The position numbers and the translations under genes were made by a program. Below the pieces are notes generated by a model that did not search any database, was not told the DNA's origin, and was given only the letters and a program-made list of their open reading frames with translations. Positions 1 to 8,474 of a DNA stretch of 40,219 nt are shown piece after piece. How positions within the stretch are numbered: position 1 is the first letter of the stretch; each line of letters starts with the position of its first letter. Source of the stretch: Micromonospora sp. CP22 (GTDB lineage Bacteria; Actinomycetota; Actinomycetes; Mycobacteriales; Micromonosporaceae); NCBI RefSeq assembly GCF_009712475.1, contig NZ_VCJO01000001.1:723850-764068 (forward strand), in the 5' to 3' direction.

Positions 1-159
1 CGGCGCGAGCTGCGGACGGCGTCTGGACGCCGGAGGTTGACGGAGATCGCCCAGCGGCGCGAGCTGCGGACGGCGTCCGGACGCCGGAGGCTGACGGAGC
101 CGCGCAGCGGGATGGGCCGTGGTTGCCGTCTGGACGCCGGAGGCTGAGGAGCCGCGCAG
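1..159. repeat. Three tandem palindromic repeats, period about 53 nt
   Basis: Three imperfect head-to-tail units lie at about 1-54, 55-107 and 108-159, and the array may continue left of the window. The first two units begin CGGCGCGAGCTGCGGACGGC. Each unit carries a palindromic core: GGCGTCTGGACGCC at 18-31, GGCGTCCGGACGCC at 72-85, and a version with one changed arm near 125-138. The cores are followed by CGGAGG-TGACGGAG-like sequence and end in CAG. No reading frame here is convincing. The units could form cruciforms or RNA hairpins. Their function is unknown; a REP-like interspersed element is the simplest reading. Confidence 0.7.
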
Positions 160-195
160 CGGGACGAAACCGCGGACCGTGCCAAGGAGCGTGGG

Positions 196-216
196 GTCTG
201 GGGCTCGGCCCCAGAC
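196..216 (-). terminator. Hairpin downstream of tRNA-Arg (second of two)
   Basis: Perfect 9-bp stem GTCTGGGGC / GCCCCAGAC with a 3-nt TCG loop. It lies beyond the first hairpin downstream of the minus-strand tRNA gene and could act as a back-up terminator. There is no clear T tract, so termination is inferred. Confidence 0.5.
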
Positions 217-226
217 AGAAATGACA

Positions 227-266
227 AGCGCCCCAGGTCCGCGCTTCTCAGCGGACATGGGGCGCT
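227..266 (-). terminator. Probable tRNA-Arg terminator
   Basis: Long hairpin just 3' of the tRNA on the minus strand. Outer arms AGCGCCCCA (227-235) and TGGGGCGCT (258-266) pair over 9 bp, and inner arms GTCCGC (237-242) and GCGGAC (251-256) pair over 6 bp around an 8-nt loop. On the minus strand the stem is followed by TTGTCATTTCTG, moderately T-rich for this genome. This fits an intrinsic terminator for the tRNA transcript. Confidence 0.75.
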
Positions 267-274
267 AAAGCTTG

Positions 275-346
275 TGCCCCCGGCAGGATTCGAACCTGCG
301 CCCCCGCCTCCGGAGGGCGGTGCTCTATCCCCTGAGCTACGGGGGC
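275..346 (-). tRNA. tRNA-Arg (anticodon CCG)
   Basis: Full cloverleaf on the minus strand. The acceptor arms GCCCCCG and CGGGGGC pair over 7 bp, followed by discriminator A. The D arm is GCTC...GAGC. The anticodon stem CCGCC/GGCGG encloses loop CTCCGGA, giving anticodon CCG, which reads the Arg codon CGG. The T arm is GCAGG-TTCGAAT-CCTGC. No CCA is encoded. CGG is a common Arg codon in this window, so this is a high-demand tRNA. argS starts about 2.6 kb away. tRNA genes are frequent integration sites, and a transposase-like gene lies next to it, but I see no att-type direct repeat. Confidence 0.97.
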
Positions 347-360
347 TCAGCGACTGGAGA

Positions 361-366
361 AGACTA
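361..366 (-). promoter_or_regulatory. Candidate -10 element for tRNA-Arg
   Basis: On the minus strand the hexamer TAGTCT lies 14 nt upstream of the tRNA 5' end, which would give a leader of about 8 nt. I see no convincing -35 hexamer. Confidence 0.35.
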
Positions 367-427
367 GCAAACCCCCCACTCGATCGCCGAATCGGTATCG
401 GTGGGTCGTGGACGGGTGTCGGCTCAG

Positions 428-463
428 CGGAACCGGCCCGGTGTCGGTGACGGGCCGGTTCCG
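428..463 (-). terminator. Terminator hairpin of the transposase-like gene
   Basis: Perfect 13-bp stem: CGGAACCGGCCCG (428-440), a 10-nt loop, then CGGGCCGGTTCCG (451-463). It lies 33 nt beyond the stop codon of the minus-strand gene at 496-1218, where its terminator should be. There is no strong T tract, as is common in high-GC actinobacteria. Confidence 0.65.
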
Positions 464-495
464 TCGGCTGGCTCGACGGGTGTCGGTGGTGTGGC

Positions 496-1218
496 TCAGG
501 CGGCGAGCGCGCGTCCGCAGCTGGGCAGCGGGTGCGGCACGATCCGCCGGGGGAGCCGGCGCGGCCATTCGTTGCGGGCCCAGGAGCCGTCCACGATCAG
601 GTGTACGGTGCGCTGCTCGGTGCCGCTGAGCCGGTACAGGAACTCCCGGGGCAGCGGCGGGTCGACCGACGGCGTGGTGACCATGAACCGGACCCGGCCG
701 CGTGAGGAGACCGCCGAGATGACGTCCGCGGCTGGCATGGTGCCCCGCAACCGGACCCGACCCACCCAGTAGACCTCGGCCAGGTGTTCCTGGGCGGCTC
801 GGGTGATCGCCGGGTACTCGCTGCGTACCCACCGTTCGACCGCGCCGACGCAGAGCCCGCAGGCGCGTTCGCGGGGCTCCCGGGGACCCAACCCCCAGGC
901 CCGCAGGTACGCCCCGACGACTCCCACGTCCAGCGTCAGGTCGAAGCGTTGCTGGATGAGCGCGTGCAGGCTCTGTCGGGTCCACAGCTCCTCGTCCAGG
1001 CCGTACGCGTCGGGGTGGACGCCCCGGAGGGCGTCGATCAGCTCCAGCTCCTGTACGCGGCTGAGTGTTCCCGGCTCACCCTGCCGCTGTCCGCGACGGA
1101 CGGCTGCCACCGCTCCGTCACCGCCGATGGTGTGGCGTCGGCACCAGCTGGTGACCGAACGCCGCGCGTCTCTGAGTGCAACCCCCACGTCCCGGACAAC
1201 GAGTGCACTTCGCTCCAA
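496..1218 (-). CDS. IS630-type transposase-derived protein, probably catalytically dead
   Basis: About 240 aa from a TTG start with AGGGG four bases upstream; an in-frame GTG ten codons later is an alternative. The N-terminal third (LVVRDVGVALRDARRSVTSW, then a basic stretch) resembles the first helix-turn-helix of IS630-family transposases. Residues about 55-115 (LIDALRGVHPD...LWTRQSLHALIQQRF...VGAYLRAWGLGPREP) resemble the winged-helix domain of that family. The rest aligns by eye with the DDE catalytic region, but the first DE pair is replaced by YWVGRV. The LIVD segment keeps one Asp, and the protein stops before the usual NPxE region. I see no terminal inverted repeats or target duplication. 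It may be a decayed transposase or a domesticated DNA-binding protein. The open frame and a dedicated hairpin after the stop favour retention. Confidence 0.65.
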   Translation of the reverse strand: MERSALVVRDVGVALRDARRSVTSWCRRHTIGGDGAVAAVRRGQRQGEPGTLSRVQELELIDALRGVHPDAYGLDEELWTRQSLHALIQQRFDLTLDVGVVGAYLRAWGLGPREPRERACGLCVGAVERWVRSEYPAITRAAQEHLAEVYWVGRVRLRGTMPAADVISAVSSRGRVRFMVTTPSVDPPLPREFLYRLSGTEQRTVHLIVDGSWARNEWPRRLPRRIVPHPLPSCGRALAA

Positions 1219-1303
1219 GTAACCCCTAGAGGGAAAATCGGTCGTATGGCACCAAGGTGGGGCGGAGGGGCGATTCCGGTGGTGTGGGGGCGGACCAGGA
1301 CAA

Positions 1304-1337
1304 CGCCGCCCCGCTCGTGAGTTCGAGCGGGGCGGCG
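1304..1337 (-). terminator. Terminator of the DUF3105-DUF305 operon
   Basis: Perfect 14-bp stem CGCCGCCCCGCTCG (1304-1317) / CGAGCGGGGCGGCG (1324-1337) with loop TGAGTT. It lies about 22 nt past the stop of the minus-strand DUF305 gene and fits an actinobacterial L-shaped terminator without a U tract. Confidence 0.8.
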
Positions 1338-1359
1338 AGGAGTCCGGGTACGGGGCGGA

Positions 1360-2013
1360 TCAACCGTCGGCGAGCCCCATCCGCCGCAGCTCGTTGATCT
1401 CCTTTTGCTGCGTCTGCTTCATCGCCTCGGCCATCCGCACCACCTCGGCCCGGTCGGAGACCTTCAACAGGCCGTCGGCCATGTGGACTCCACCGAGATG
1501 GTGCTTGATCATCAGCTTCACGAACAGCTGGTCGACCGCCGCACCCTGGGCCTCGTGCAGTTGGGTGATCTCTTCGCGGGTCGCCATGCCGGGCATGAGT
1601 CCGTCCGGCCCCACCGGCACGGCGTCGGGCATCCACTCCATCGCCGGTCGCGTACCGGTGGGCAGCAGATCCCACTCCTGCAACCAGCGCTGCATGTGAC
1701 CGATCTGCGCCTGCTGGGTCAGGGCCATGTCGTAGCCCAACTGCCGGATCGCCGGATCCTGGCCCTTCGCGTACGCGATCATCGCCATCTCCACCGCCTG
1801 GGCATGGTGGCGGGACATGTCCCGGGCGAAGCCGGCCTCGGCCGACTCGTCACCGGGCGTCCGGTTCGCGGTCAGCGTCGCAGCCGTCCAGCCGACACCG
1901 AGTAGCAGCACCGCCGCCATGACCAGGGTCAGGTAGCGCAGTAGCCGAGGCGACCGGTGGAGGTCCGTGCCGTTGCGCTCCGCCGGAGGCGCCTCCTGGG
2001 TCGCGGTCGGCAT
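1360..2013 (-). CDS. DUF305 family membrane-anchored protein
   Basis: 217 aa. A short cytoplasmic N-terminus is followed by one membrane segment at about residues 26-48 (YLTLVMAAVLLLGVGW), so the rest should face outside. The outer part has two DUF305 helical repeats with paired histidines, RDMSRHHAQAVEMA (H69-H70) and LMIKHHLGGVHMA (H171-H172, H177), plus many methionines. DUF305 proteins include the cyanobacterial periplasmic copper-binding protein CopM, so a copper-binding role is plausible but inferred. The ATG follows the DUF3105 stop by one base, so the two genes are translationally coupled. The start is well fixed by this arrangement. Confidence 0.9.
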   Translation of the reverse strand: MPTATQEAPPAERNGTDLHRSPRLLRYLTLVMAAVLLLGVGWTAATLTANRTPGDESAEAGFARDMSRHHAQAVEMAMIAYAKGQDPAIRQLGYDMALTQQAQIGHMQRWLQEWDLLPTGTRPAMEWMPDAVPVGPDGLMPGMATREEITQLHEAQGAAVDQLFVKLMIKHHLGGVHMADGLLKVSDRAEVVRMAEAMKQTQQKEINELRRMGLADG

Positions 2014-2014
2014 G

Positions 2015-2833
2015 TCAGCCGCCCGTCGGGGGAGCCAACTCGCGCGGCTCGGTGCCGGTGCCGGTGGTGTAGTTGCCGGAGGAGCAGGGCACGCCCGGCT
2101 CGATCGAGGCGTTCTGCGCCAGCGTGGTGGCGAACTCCTTGATCCGGGGGTCGTCGGCGCTGTCGACCTTGAGCTGGTAACCCCACGCCTGGATCGACAC
2201 GGCGGCGTCCAGGCCCTCGTACGGGCTCATCAGCATGAAGTCGTTGCCCCGGATCACGCTGGCCAGCTTCTCGACGTCCGCGGCGGGCAGGTCGGGGCGG
2301 TAGGTGAGCCAGACCGCGCCGTGCTCCAGGCTGTGCACCGCGTGCTCGGACGCGATCGGCGCGTCGTAGACGTCACCGAGGCACCGCTGCCAGGCGTTGT
2401 TGTGCGCGCCACCGACCGGCGGGCTGTACTTGTATTCGATCTTGCCGGCCTGGTGCGACTCGTAGTTGAGGCTCTCCGGGTCGGTCTTGCGGTAGTTGAC
2501 GATGCCGTCGATGCCGGCCGCCTTGTCCTGCCAGGACTGGCTGCCCTTGAAGGTCGCCCACGCGCCGAACCCGATGATCGACGTGGCGAGCACGCCGACG
2601 GCGACGAAGAGCGCGATCGGCCCCCACGACCGGCCCTGGCTGACCTTGACTGGAGTGATCGGCTTACGCGGCCCCTTGCCGCCCCCCGCGCGCTGGGCCG
2701 ATCCGGACTTGTTGGGGCCAGCCTTGGCTCCGGTCGCCTTGGCGCCGGCGGCCGGCCGTCCCGCCGCCGGCTTCTTGCCGGTGCTGACCACGGTCGGGCG
2801 GCGCTCCGGGCCGCCCGGTGTGCTGATACTCAT
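2015..2833 (-). CDS. DUF3105 family membrane-anchored protein
   Basis: 272 aa. The first 65 residues or so are Lys/Ala/Gly-rich and probably cytoplasmic. One membrane helix follows at about residues 70-97 (WGPIALFVAVGVLATSIIGF). The exported C-terminal domain has the DUF3105 hallmark HSLEHGAVWLTYRPDLP and the later segment LMSPYEGLDAAVSIQAWG. Two cysteines, in WQRCLGD and GVPCSSG, could form a disulfide. The ATG start has GAGG a few bases upstream. It is the first gene of a two-gene unit with DUF305 and is divergent from argS. The function of DUF3105 is not established; the pairing with a His/Met-rich DUF305 protein suggests metal handling in the envelope, which is inference. Confidence 0.9.
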   Translation of the reverse strand: MSISTPGGPERRPTVVSTGKKPAAGRPAAGAKATGAKAGPNKSGSAQRAGGGKGPRKPITPVKVSQGRSWGPIALFVAVGVLATSIIGFGAWATFKGSQSWQDKAAGIDGIVNYRKTDPESLNYESHQAGKIEYKYSPPVGGAHNNAWQRCLGDVYDAPIASEHAVHSLEHGAVWLTYRPDLPAADVEKLASVIRGNDFMLMSPYEGLDAAVSIQAWGYQLKVDSADDPRIKEFATTLAQNASIEPGVPCSSGNYTTGTGTEPRELAPPTGG

Positions 2834-2921
2834 CGTGCCTCGTCAGGTCGGTCGGTCAGGGGGTCTGGCGGGCTGGGTTCGGATGCTGGGTCGCCGCCGC
2901 GGGGACCGAGTCTACCCCCGA

Positions 2922-2933
2922 TAACATGGATCG
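2922..2933 (+). promoter_or_regulatory. argS -10 element, predicted leaderless start
   Basis: TAACAT (2922-2927) is followed by six bases and then the GTG start of argS at 2934. There is no Shine-Dalgarno sequence before the GTG. A -10 box at this distance places the transcription start at the start codon, so a leaderless mRNA is predicted. Confidence 0.6.
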
Positions 2934-4598
2934 GTGACTCCTGCAGAACTCGCCGCCGCCGTCCTAGCCGCCGCTCACGCCGTCTTCGCCGACCGAGAGC
3001 TGGACCGGTCCGCCCTGCCGGAGCACACCACGGTCGAGCGCCCGCGCAACCCGGAGCACGGCGACTACGCTGCCACGCTGGCCCTTCAGCTCAGCAAGAA
3101 GGTCGGCCTGCCACCACGGGAGCTGGCCGCCGCGCTCGCCGCGCAGTTGGCCAACACCCCGGGAATCAAATCCGTCGAGATCGCCGGTCCGGGCTTCCTC
3201 AACATCCGGCTCGACGCGGCGGCGGCCGGGCAGCTCGCCCGCTCGATCGTCGAGGCCGGTGCGGAGTACGGCCGCAGCGACCGGCTCGCCGGTCTGAAGA
3301 TCAACCTGGAGTTCGTCTCGGCCAACCCGACCGGACCGGTGCACATCGGTGGCGTCCGCTGGGCCGCGGTCGGTGACGCGTTGAGCCGTCTGCTGCGCGC
3401 GACCGGCGCCGAGGTCGGCACCGAGTACTACTTCAACGACGCCGGCTCGCAGATCGACCGCTTCGCCCGTTCGCTGCTCGCCGCCGCCCGCCACGAGGCG
3501 CCGCCGGAGGACGGCTACGGCGGGGCGTACATCGCCGAGATCGCCGAGCAGGTCAAGGCCCGCCGGCCGGACGTGCTGACCCTGGACGACGCCGCCGCCC
3601 AGGAGGTGTTCCGGGTCGAGGGCGTCGCGTTGATGTTCACCGAGATCAAGACCTCGTTGCGGGAGTTCGGGGTCGAGTTCGACACCTACTTCAACGAGAA
3701 GGACCTGCACGACCGCAACGAACTGGACCACGCCCTGACCCGGCTGCGCGAGCAGGGCCACATCTTCGAGTCCGAGGGCGCCACCTGGCTGCGGACCACG
3801 GACTTCGGCGACGACAAGGACCGCGTGCTGCGCAAGTCCAACGGCGAGTGGACCTACTTCGCCGCCGACTGCGCCTACTACCTGGACAAGCGGGAACGCG
3901 GCTTCGACCGCATCGTGATCATGCTGGGGGCGGATCACCACGGCTACGTCGGCCGGATGAAGGCGATGGCGGCCTGCTTCGGTGACGACCCGGACCGCAC
4001 GCTGGAGATCCTCATCGGCCAACTGGTGAACCTGGTCCGCGACGGCGCGCCGGTGCGGATGAGCAAGCGGGCCGGCACCGTGGTGACCCTGGAGGACTTG
4101 GTCGACGCGATCGGGGTGGACGCGGCCCGCTACGCCCTGGCCCGGTACTCCAGCGACTCGCCGATCGACATCGACATCGAGTTGTGGACCCGGGCCACCC
4201 GGGACAACCCCGTCTACTACGTGCAGTACGTGGCGGCCCGTACGGCCAGCGTCGGCCGCAACGCCGCCGAGGTCGGCCTGGTCCGGGGTGACGCGGCGTC
4301 GTTCCGGCCCGAACTGCTCGACCACGAGAAGGAGAACGAGCTGCTCAAGGCGCTCGCCGAGTTCCCCGCCGTGGTGGCCGCCGCCGCCGAGCTGCGGGAG
4401 CCGCACCGGGTCGCCCGCTTCCTGGAGGACCTGGCCGGTGCCTACCACCGGTTCTACGACAACTGCCGGATCCTGCCCCGGGGCGACGAGCCGATCACCG
4501 ACCTGCACCGGGCCCGGCTCTGGCTCAACGACGCCACCCGGGTGGTCATCGCCAACGGGTTGCGCCTGCTCGGCGTCTCGGCGCCGGAGCGGATGTAG
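2934..4598 (+). CDS. argS: Arginyl-tRNA synthetase
   Basis: 554 aa, normal length for a bacterial class I ArgRS. It charges tRNA-Arg with arginine using ATP in the cytoplasm. The N-terminal additional domain (about 1-115) includes [16 protein letters not shown]. The nucleotide-binding signature is [11 protein letters not shown] (HIGG at 137-140, in place of the classical HIGH; I recall the same variant in other actinobacteria). The second signature is MSKRAG at 376-381. The C-terminal DALR-type anticodon-binding domain ends in YDNCRIL...[12 protein letters not shown]. The GTG start is chosen because the nearby upstream ATG (2926) is out of frame and because a -10 box lies 6 nt upstream. A tRNA-Arg gene lies 2.6 kb away. 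lysA follows after 58 bp. Confidence 0.97.
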   Translation: MTPAELAAAVLAAAHAVFADRELDRSALPEHTTVERPRNPEHGDYAATLALQLSKKVGLPPRELAAALAAQLANTPGIKSVEIAGPGFLNIRLDAAAAGQLARSIVEAGAEYGRSDRLAGLKINLEFVSANPTGPVHIGGVRWAAVGDALSRLLRATGAEVGTEYYFNDAGSQIDRFARSLLAAARHEAPPEDGYGGAYIAEIAEQVKARRPDVLTLDDAAAQEVFRVEGVALMFTEIKTSLREFGVEFDTYFNEKDLHDRNELDHALTRLREQGHIFESEGATWLRTTDFGDDKDRVLRKSNGEWTYFAADCAYYLDKRERGFDRIVIMLGADHHGYVGRMKAMAACFGDDPDRTLEILIGQLVNLVRDGAPVRMSKRAGTVVTLEDLVDAIGVDAARYALARYSSDSPIDIDIELWTRATRDNPVYYVQYVAARTASVGRNAAEVGLVRGDAASFRPELLDHEKENELLKALAEFPAVVAAAAELREPHRVARFLEDLAGAYHRFYDNCRILPRGDEPITDLHRARLWLNDATRVVIANGLRLLGVSAPERM

Positions 4599-4600
4599 CC

Positions 4601-4640
4601 GTGAGCGCGAGGAGTGAGCTGGCGAGCCCCGCAAACGCGA
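4601..4640. repeat. Possible interspersed intergenic repeat between argS and lysA
   Basis: The gap between argS and lysA holds a GAGCGCGAGGAGTGAGCTGG-type sequence running into GCGAGCCCCGCAAACGCGAA. It resembles short intergenic repeats I recall from Micromonospora genomes. Only one copy is in this window, so repeat status cannot be shown here. The lysA ribosome binding site (AGGGAGG) follows directly. Confidence 0.25.
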
Positions 4641-4656
4641 ATCCAGGGAGGCACTG

Positions 4657-6042
4657 ATGCGGGCTCACGAAGCGGGCGCGTTGCACGGCGACATCGGCAG
4701 CCGGGGGCCGGCCTGGCTGCGTACCCCGACCGACGTCAACGCCCTGGTGCCGCAGCTGTGGCCGGGTAACGTGAGGCGCGGCGCGGACGGCGCGCTCACC
4801 GTCGCCGGTCTGGGCGTGGCGGACATCGCCGCCGAGTTCGGCACGCCGCTGTACGTCCTCGACGAGGACGACCTGCGCGCACGCTGCCGGGCCTTCCGGG
4901 ACGCCTTCGCCACCGACGACGTGTACTACGCGGGCAAGGCGTTCCTCTGCCGCGCGGTGGTACGCATGATCGCCGAGGAGGGCCTGTTCCTCGACGTGTG
5001 CAGCGGCGGCGAACTGGCCGTGGCGCTGGCCGCCGGAATGCCGCCGGAACGCATCGGCTTCCACGGCAACAACAAGTCGGTGGCCGAGCTGAGCCGTGCG
5101 TTGGACGCCGGAGTGGGGCGGATCATCGTCGACTCCTTCACCGAACTCGATCGACTCACCGCGCTGGCCCGTGAGCGGGGGGTCCGGCCCGGGGTGCTGA
5201 TCCGGGTCACCGTGGGCGTGGAGGCGCACACCCACGAGTTCATCGCCACCGCCCACGAGGACCAGAAGTTCGGGTTCTCCCTCGCCGGTGGCGCGGCCCT
5301 GACGGCCGCGCTGCGCGTGCTCGACGACGACGTCCTGGAGCTGCGCGGCCTGCACTCGCACATCGGTTCGCAGATCTTCGACACCAGCGGGTTCGAGGTC
5401 TCCGCCCGACGGGTGCTCACCCTCGGGGCCCAGATCCGCGACGCGCGCGGCGTGGAACTGCCCGAGCTGGACCTCGGCGGCGGGTTCGGTATCGCGTACA
5501 CCTCGCAGGACGACCCCGCAGCCCCCCAGGACCTGGCGGACCGGCTGCGCAAGATCGTGGAGTTCGAGTGCGCGGCGGAGCGGCTGGCGGTTCCGCGCCT
5601 GTCCATCGAGCCCGGCCGGGCGATCGTCGGCCCGGCTGTGTTCACTCTCTACGAGGTGGGTACGGTCAAGGACGTCGATGGCATTCGCACGTACGTCAGC
5701 GTCGACGGCGGGATGAGTGACAACATCAGGACGGCCTTGTACGACGCGTCGTACTCGGCGACCCTGGCCTCCCGGGCGAGTGCCGCCGGACCGATGCTCG
5801 CCCGCGTGGTGGGAAAGCATTGTGAGTCCGGGGACATCGTGGTGAAGGATGAATTCCTGCCCGCCGACGTGCAGCCCGGAGATCTTGTAGCCGTGCCCGG
5901 CACGGGGGCGTACTGCCGCAGCATGGCCAGCAATTACAACCATGTGCCGCGCCCCGGTGTGGTCGCGGTTCGTAACGGCCGGGCCCGGCTGATCGTTCGA
6001 CCGGAGACCGAAGAGGACCTGCTCGCTTTGGATGTGGGATGA
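4657..6042 (+). CDS. lysA: Diaminopimelate decarboxylase
   Basis: 461 aa, PLP-dependent fold-type III enzyme. It converts meso-diaminopimelate to L-lysine and CO2, the last step of lysine synthesis. The PLP lysine is K94 in VYYAGKAF. Other family motifs in order are CSGGELAVALAAG, HGNNKS, LHSHIGSQIFD, DLGGGFGI, EPGRAIVGPA, the CESGD active-site cysteine motif, and GAYCRSMASNYNHVPRP. The ATG is preceded by AGGGAGG at good spacing. The stop overlaps the hom start by four bases (ATGA), so the two are coupled. In this phylum diaminopimelate is also the peptidoglycan cross-linking amino acid. Confidence 0.97.
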   Translation: MRAHEAGALHGDIGSRGPAWLRTPTDVNALVPQLWPGNVRRGADGALTVAGLGVADIAAEFGTPLYVLDEDDLRARCRAFRDAFATDDVYYAGKAFLCRAVVRMIAEEGLFLDVCSGGELAVALAAGMPPERIGFHGNNKSVAELSRALDAGVGRIIVDSFTELDRLTALARERGVRPGVLIRVTVGVEAHTHEFIATAHEDQKFGFSLAGGAALTAALRVLDDDVLELRGLHSHIGSQIFDTSGFEVSARRVLTLGAQIRDARGVELPELDLGGGFGIAYTSQDDPAAPQDLADRLRKIVEFECAAERLAVPRLSIEPGRAIVGPAVFTLYEVGTVKDVDGIRTYVSVDGGMSDNIRTALYDASYSATLASRASAAGPMLARVVGKHCESGDIVVKDEFLPADVQPGDLVAVPGTGAYCRSMASNYNHVPRPGVVAVRNGRARLIVRPETEEDLLALDVG

Positions 6043-7361
6043 CGTCACCTGTACGCCTCGCCCTGCTCGGCTGTGGCACCGTCGGTGCCGAGGTGGTCCG
6101 GCTGCTGCACGAGCAGTCGGCGGACCTCGCCGCCCGCGTCGGTGCTCCGCTGGAGATCGCTGGTATCGCCGTCCGCCGGATCGGGCGTGACCGCGGCGAC
6201 CTGCCGGTCGATCCGGCCCTGTTCACCACCGACGCGCTCGGGCTGATCAAGCGGGACGACGTCGACGTGGTGGTCGAGGTGGTCGGCGGCATCGAGCCGG
6301 CGCGCGGCTGGCTGGTGGAGGCGTTGCGGGCCGGCAAGAGCGTGGTCACCGCCAACAAGGCGTTGCTCGCCGAGGACGGCGGCACCCTGCACGACGCGGC
6401 GGCGGAGGGCGGCGGTGACCTCTACTACGAGGCGTCCGTGGCCGGGGCCATCCCGCTGCTGCGCCCGCTGCGCGAGTCGCTGCACGGCGACCGCATCACC
6501 CGGGTCACCGGCATCGTCAACGGCACCACCAACTTCATCCTCTCCGCGATGCACGCCACCGGGGCGGGCTTCGCCGAGGCGCTGGAGGAGGCGACCGAAC
6601 TCGGCTACGCCGAGGCCGACCCGACGGCCGACGTGGAGGGCTTCGATGCGGCGGCCAAGGCGGCCATCCTCGCCTCGCTCGCCTTCCACAGCCGGGTCTC
6701 CGCCGCCGACGTGCACCGCGAGGGCATCACCGAGGTGACCGCCGCGGACGTGGCCAGCGCCAAGGCGATGGGCTGCACGATCAAGCTGCTCTGCATCGCG
6801 GCACGCGGAGCCGACGGGCAGGGGCGGGAAGCGGTCAGCGTCCGGGTGCACCCGGCGATGATCCCGGTGACCCACCCCCTGGCCAGCGTGGGCGACGCGT
6901 TCAACGCCGTTTTCGTGGAGGCGGAGGCGGCGGGGCAGCTGATGTTCTACGGGCGGGGTGCCGGTGGGGCGCCGACCGCCAGCGCGGTGCTCGGCGATGT
7001 GGTGGCGGTGGCCCGCAACCGGCTCGCCGGGGTCCGCTCGGCCAGTGAGTCCGCGTACGCCGACCTGCCGGTGCGACCGATGGGGGAGGCGGTCACCCGC
7101 TATCACATCAGCCTCGACGTCGCCGACCGGCCGGGTGTGCTGGAGTCGGTGGCCGGGGTGTTCGCCCGCCACGACGTCTCGATCGCCACCGTGCGTCAGG
7201 GGCCGGCCGCCGGTGCCGCCGGTGCGGCCGGCGACGCGGTGCTGGTCATCGTGACCCACACCGCGCCGGACGCGGCGCTCGCGGCGACCGTCGAGGAACT
7301 GCGCGGCCTGGACATCGTCCGGTCGGTGGCGAGCGTGCTACGGGTCGAGGGCGGGCTGTGA
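6039..7361 (+). CDS. hom: Homoserine dehydrogenase with C-terminal ACT domain
   Basis: 440 aa. It reduces aspartate semialdehyde to homoserine with NAD(P)H, the branch point to threonine and methionine. The N-terminal Rossmann motif is [17 protein letters not shown]. The catalytic domain shows [10 protein letters not shown], the NGTTNFIL loop, [21 protein letters not shown] with the catalytic lysine, and [18 protein letters not shown]. The last 85 residues or so form an ACT domain ([21 protein letters not shown]), which typically mediates threonine feedback inhibition. An alanine-glycine run ([11 protein letters not shown]) interrupts the ACT domain as a loop. The start overlaps the lysA stop by ATGA, and thrC follows closely, so lysA-hom-thrC is one operon. 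Confidence 0.97.
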   Translation: MTSPVRLALLGCGTVGAEVVRLLHEQSADLAARVGAPLEIAGIAVRRIGRDRGDLPVDPALFTTDALGLIKRDDVDVVVEVVGGIEPARGWLVEALRAGKSVVTANKALLAEDGGTLHDAAAEGGGDLYYEASVAGAIPLLRPLRESLHGDRITRVTGIVNGTTNFILSAMHATGAGFAEALEEATELGYAEADPTADVEGFDAAAKAAILASLAFHSRVSAADVHREGITEVTAADVASAKAMGCTIKLLCIAARGADGQGREAVSVRVHPAMIPVTHPLASVGDAFNAVFVEAEAAGQLMFYGRGAGGAPTASAVLGDVVAVARNRLAGVRSASESAYADLPVRPMGEAVTRYHISLDVADRPGVLESVAGVFARHDVSIATVRQGPAAGAAGAAGDAVLVIVTHTAPDAALAATVEELRGLDIVRSVASVLRVEGGL

Positions 7362-7396
7362 GCGGCCGGATCAAGCACAGAGGCGAGGAGAGCAAG

Positions 7397-8446
7397 ATGT
7401 GGCGCGGCCTGATCGACGCCTACCGGGACCGGTTGCCGGTCACCGAGGCCACGCCGGTGGTCACCCTGCACGAGGGGAACACCCCGTTGTTGCCCGCGCC
7501 GGTGCTCTCCGCCCGACTCGGCTGTGACGTCTACCTGAAGGTGGAGGGTGCCAACCCCACCGGCTCGTTCAAGGACCGGGGCATGACGATGGCCGTCTCC
7601 AAGGCGGTCGAACACGGCAACAAGGCCATCATCTGCGCCTCCACCGGCAACACCAGCGCCTCCGCCGCCGCGTACGCGGCCCGGGCCGGGATGACCTGCG
7701 CGGTCCTCGTTCCGCAGGGCAAGATCGCGCTGGGCAAGCTGGCTCAGGCGCTCGTGCACGGCGCCAAGCTGCTCCAGGTCAACGGCAACTTCGACGACTG
7801 CCTGGCGCTGGCCGCCAAGCTCGCCCAGGACTATCCGGTGGCCCTGGTGAACTCGGTCAACATCGACCGGCTGCACGGTCAGAAGACGGCCGCCTTCGAG
7901 ATCGTCGAGGCGCTCGGTGACGCGCCCGACATCCACTGCCTGCCGGTCGGGAACGCCGGCAACATCTCGGCGTACTGGATGGGCTACACGGAGGACCGGG
8001 ACGCGGGCAACGCCACCCGCCGACCGAAGATGTACGGCTTCCAGGCGGCCGGCGCGGCACCGATCGTGACCGGGAAGGTGGTGGCCGAACCGTCTACCAT
8101 CGCCACCGCCATCCGGATCGGCAACCCGGCGAGTTGGACGAAGGCCCTGGACGCGCGGGACGCCTCCGGCGGCCTGATCGAGGCGGTCACCGACCGGGAG
8201 ATCCTGGCGGCGTACCGGCTGCTGGCCCGGGAGATTGGTGTCTTCGTGGAACTGGGCAGCGCGGCCAGTGTCGCCGGTCTGCTCCAGCAGGCCGCCGCCG
8301 GTAAGGTGCCGGCCGGGTCCACCGTGGTCTGCACGGTCACCGGGCACGGCCTGAAGGACCCCGAGTGGGCCATCTCCACCGCCCCCGCCCCCGTCACCAT
8401 CGCCAACGACCCGCTCGTCGCCGCCCGCTCCCTCGACCTCGCCTGA
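7397..8446 (+). CDS. thrC: Threonine synthase
   Basis: 349 aa. PLP enzyme that converts O-phosphohomoserine to threonine and phosphate. I chose the ATG at 7397 ([15 protein letters not shown]) because GAGGAGAG lies just upstream and the family begins with this [11 protein letters not shown] motif. A GTG at 7358 would overlap the hom stop but adds 13 unconserved residues. The PLP lysine is K59 in [13 protein letters not shown]. The [17 protein letters not shown] phosphate-binding segment and [15 protein letters not shown] follow. Its substrate-supplying partner thrB is 7.2 kb downstream, separated by an efflux block, unlike the usual hom-thrC-thrB order. Confidence 0.97.
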   Translation: MWRGLIDAYRDRLPVTEATPVVTLHEGNTPLLPAPVLSARLGCDVYLKVEGANPTGSFKDRGMTMAVSKAVEHGNKAIICASTGNTSASAAAYAARAGMTCAVLVPQGKIALGKLAQALVHGAKLLQVNGNFDDCLALAAKLAQDYPVALVNSVNIDRLHGQKTAAFEIVEALGDAPDIHCLPVGNAGNISAYWMGYTEDRDAGNATRRPKMYGFQAAGAAPIVTGKVVAEPSTIATAIRIGNPASWTKALDARDASGGLIEAVTDREILAAYRLLAREIGVFVELGSAASVAGLLQQAAAGKVPAGSTVVCTVTGHGLKDPEWAISTAPAPVTIANDPLVAARSLDLA

Positions 8447-8474
8447 GCTCCCGCGACCTGGCCCGTGCTGCGGG

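Noticed and set aside
1..159. CRISPR array
   Set aside because: Units are head-to-tail without unique spacers of constant size, and no cas genes are present.
275..346. tRNA as an attachment site of an integrated element
   Set aside because: No duplicate of the tRNA 3' end and no integrase gene are in the window.
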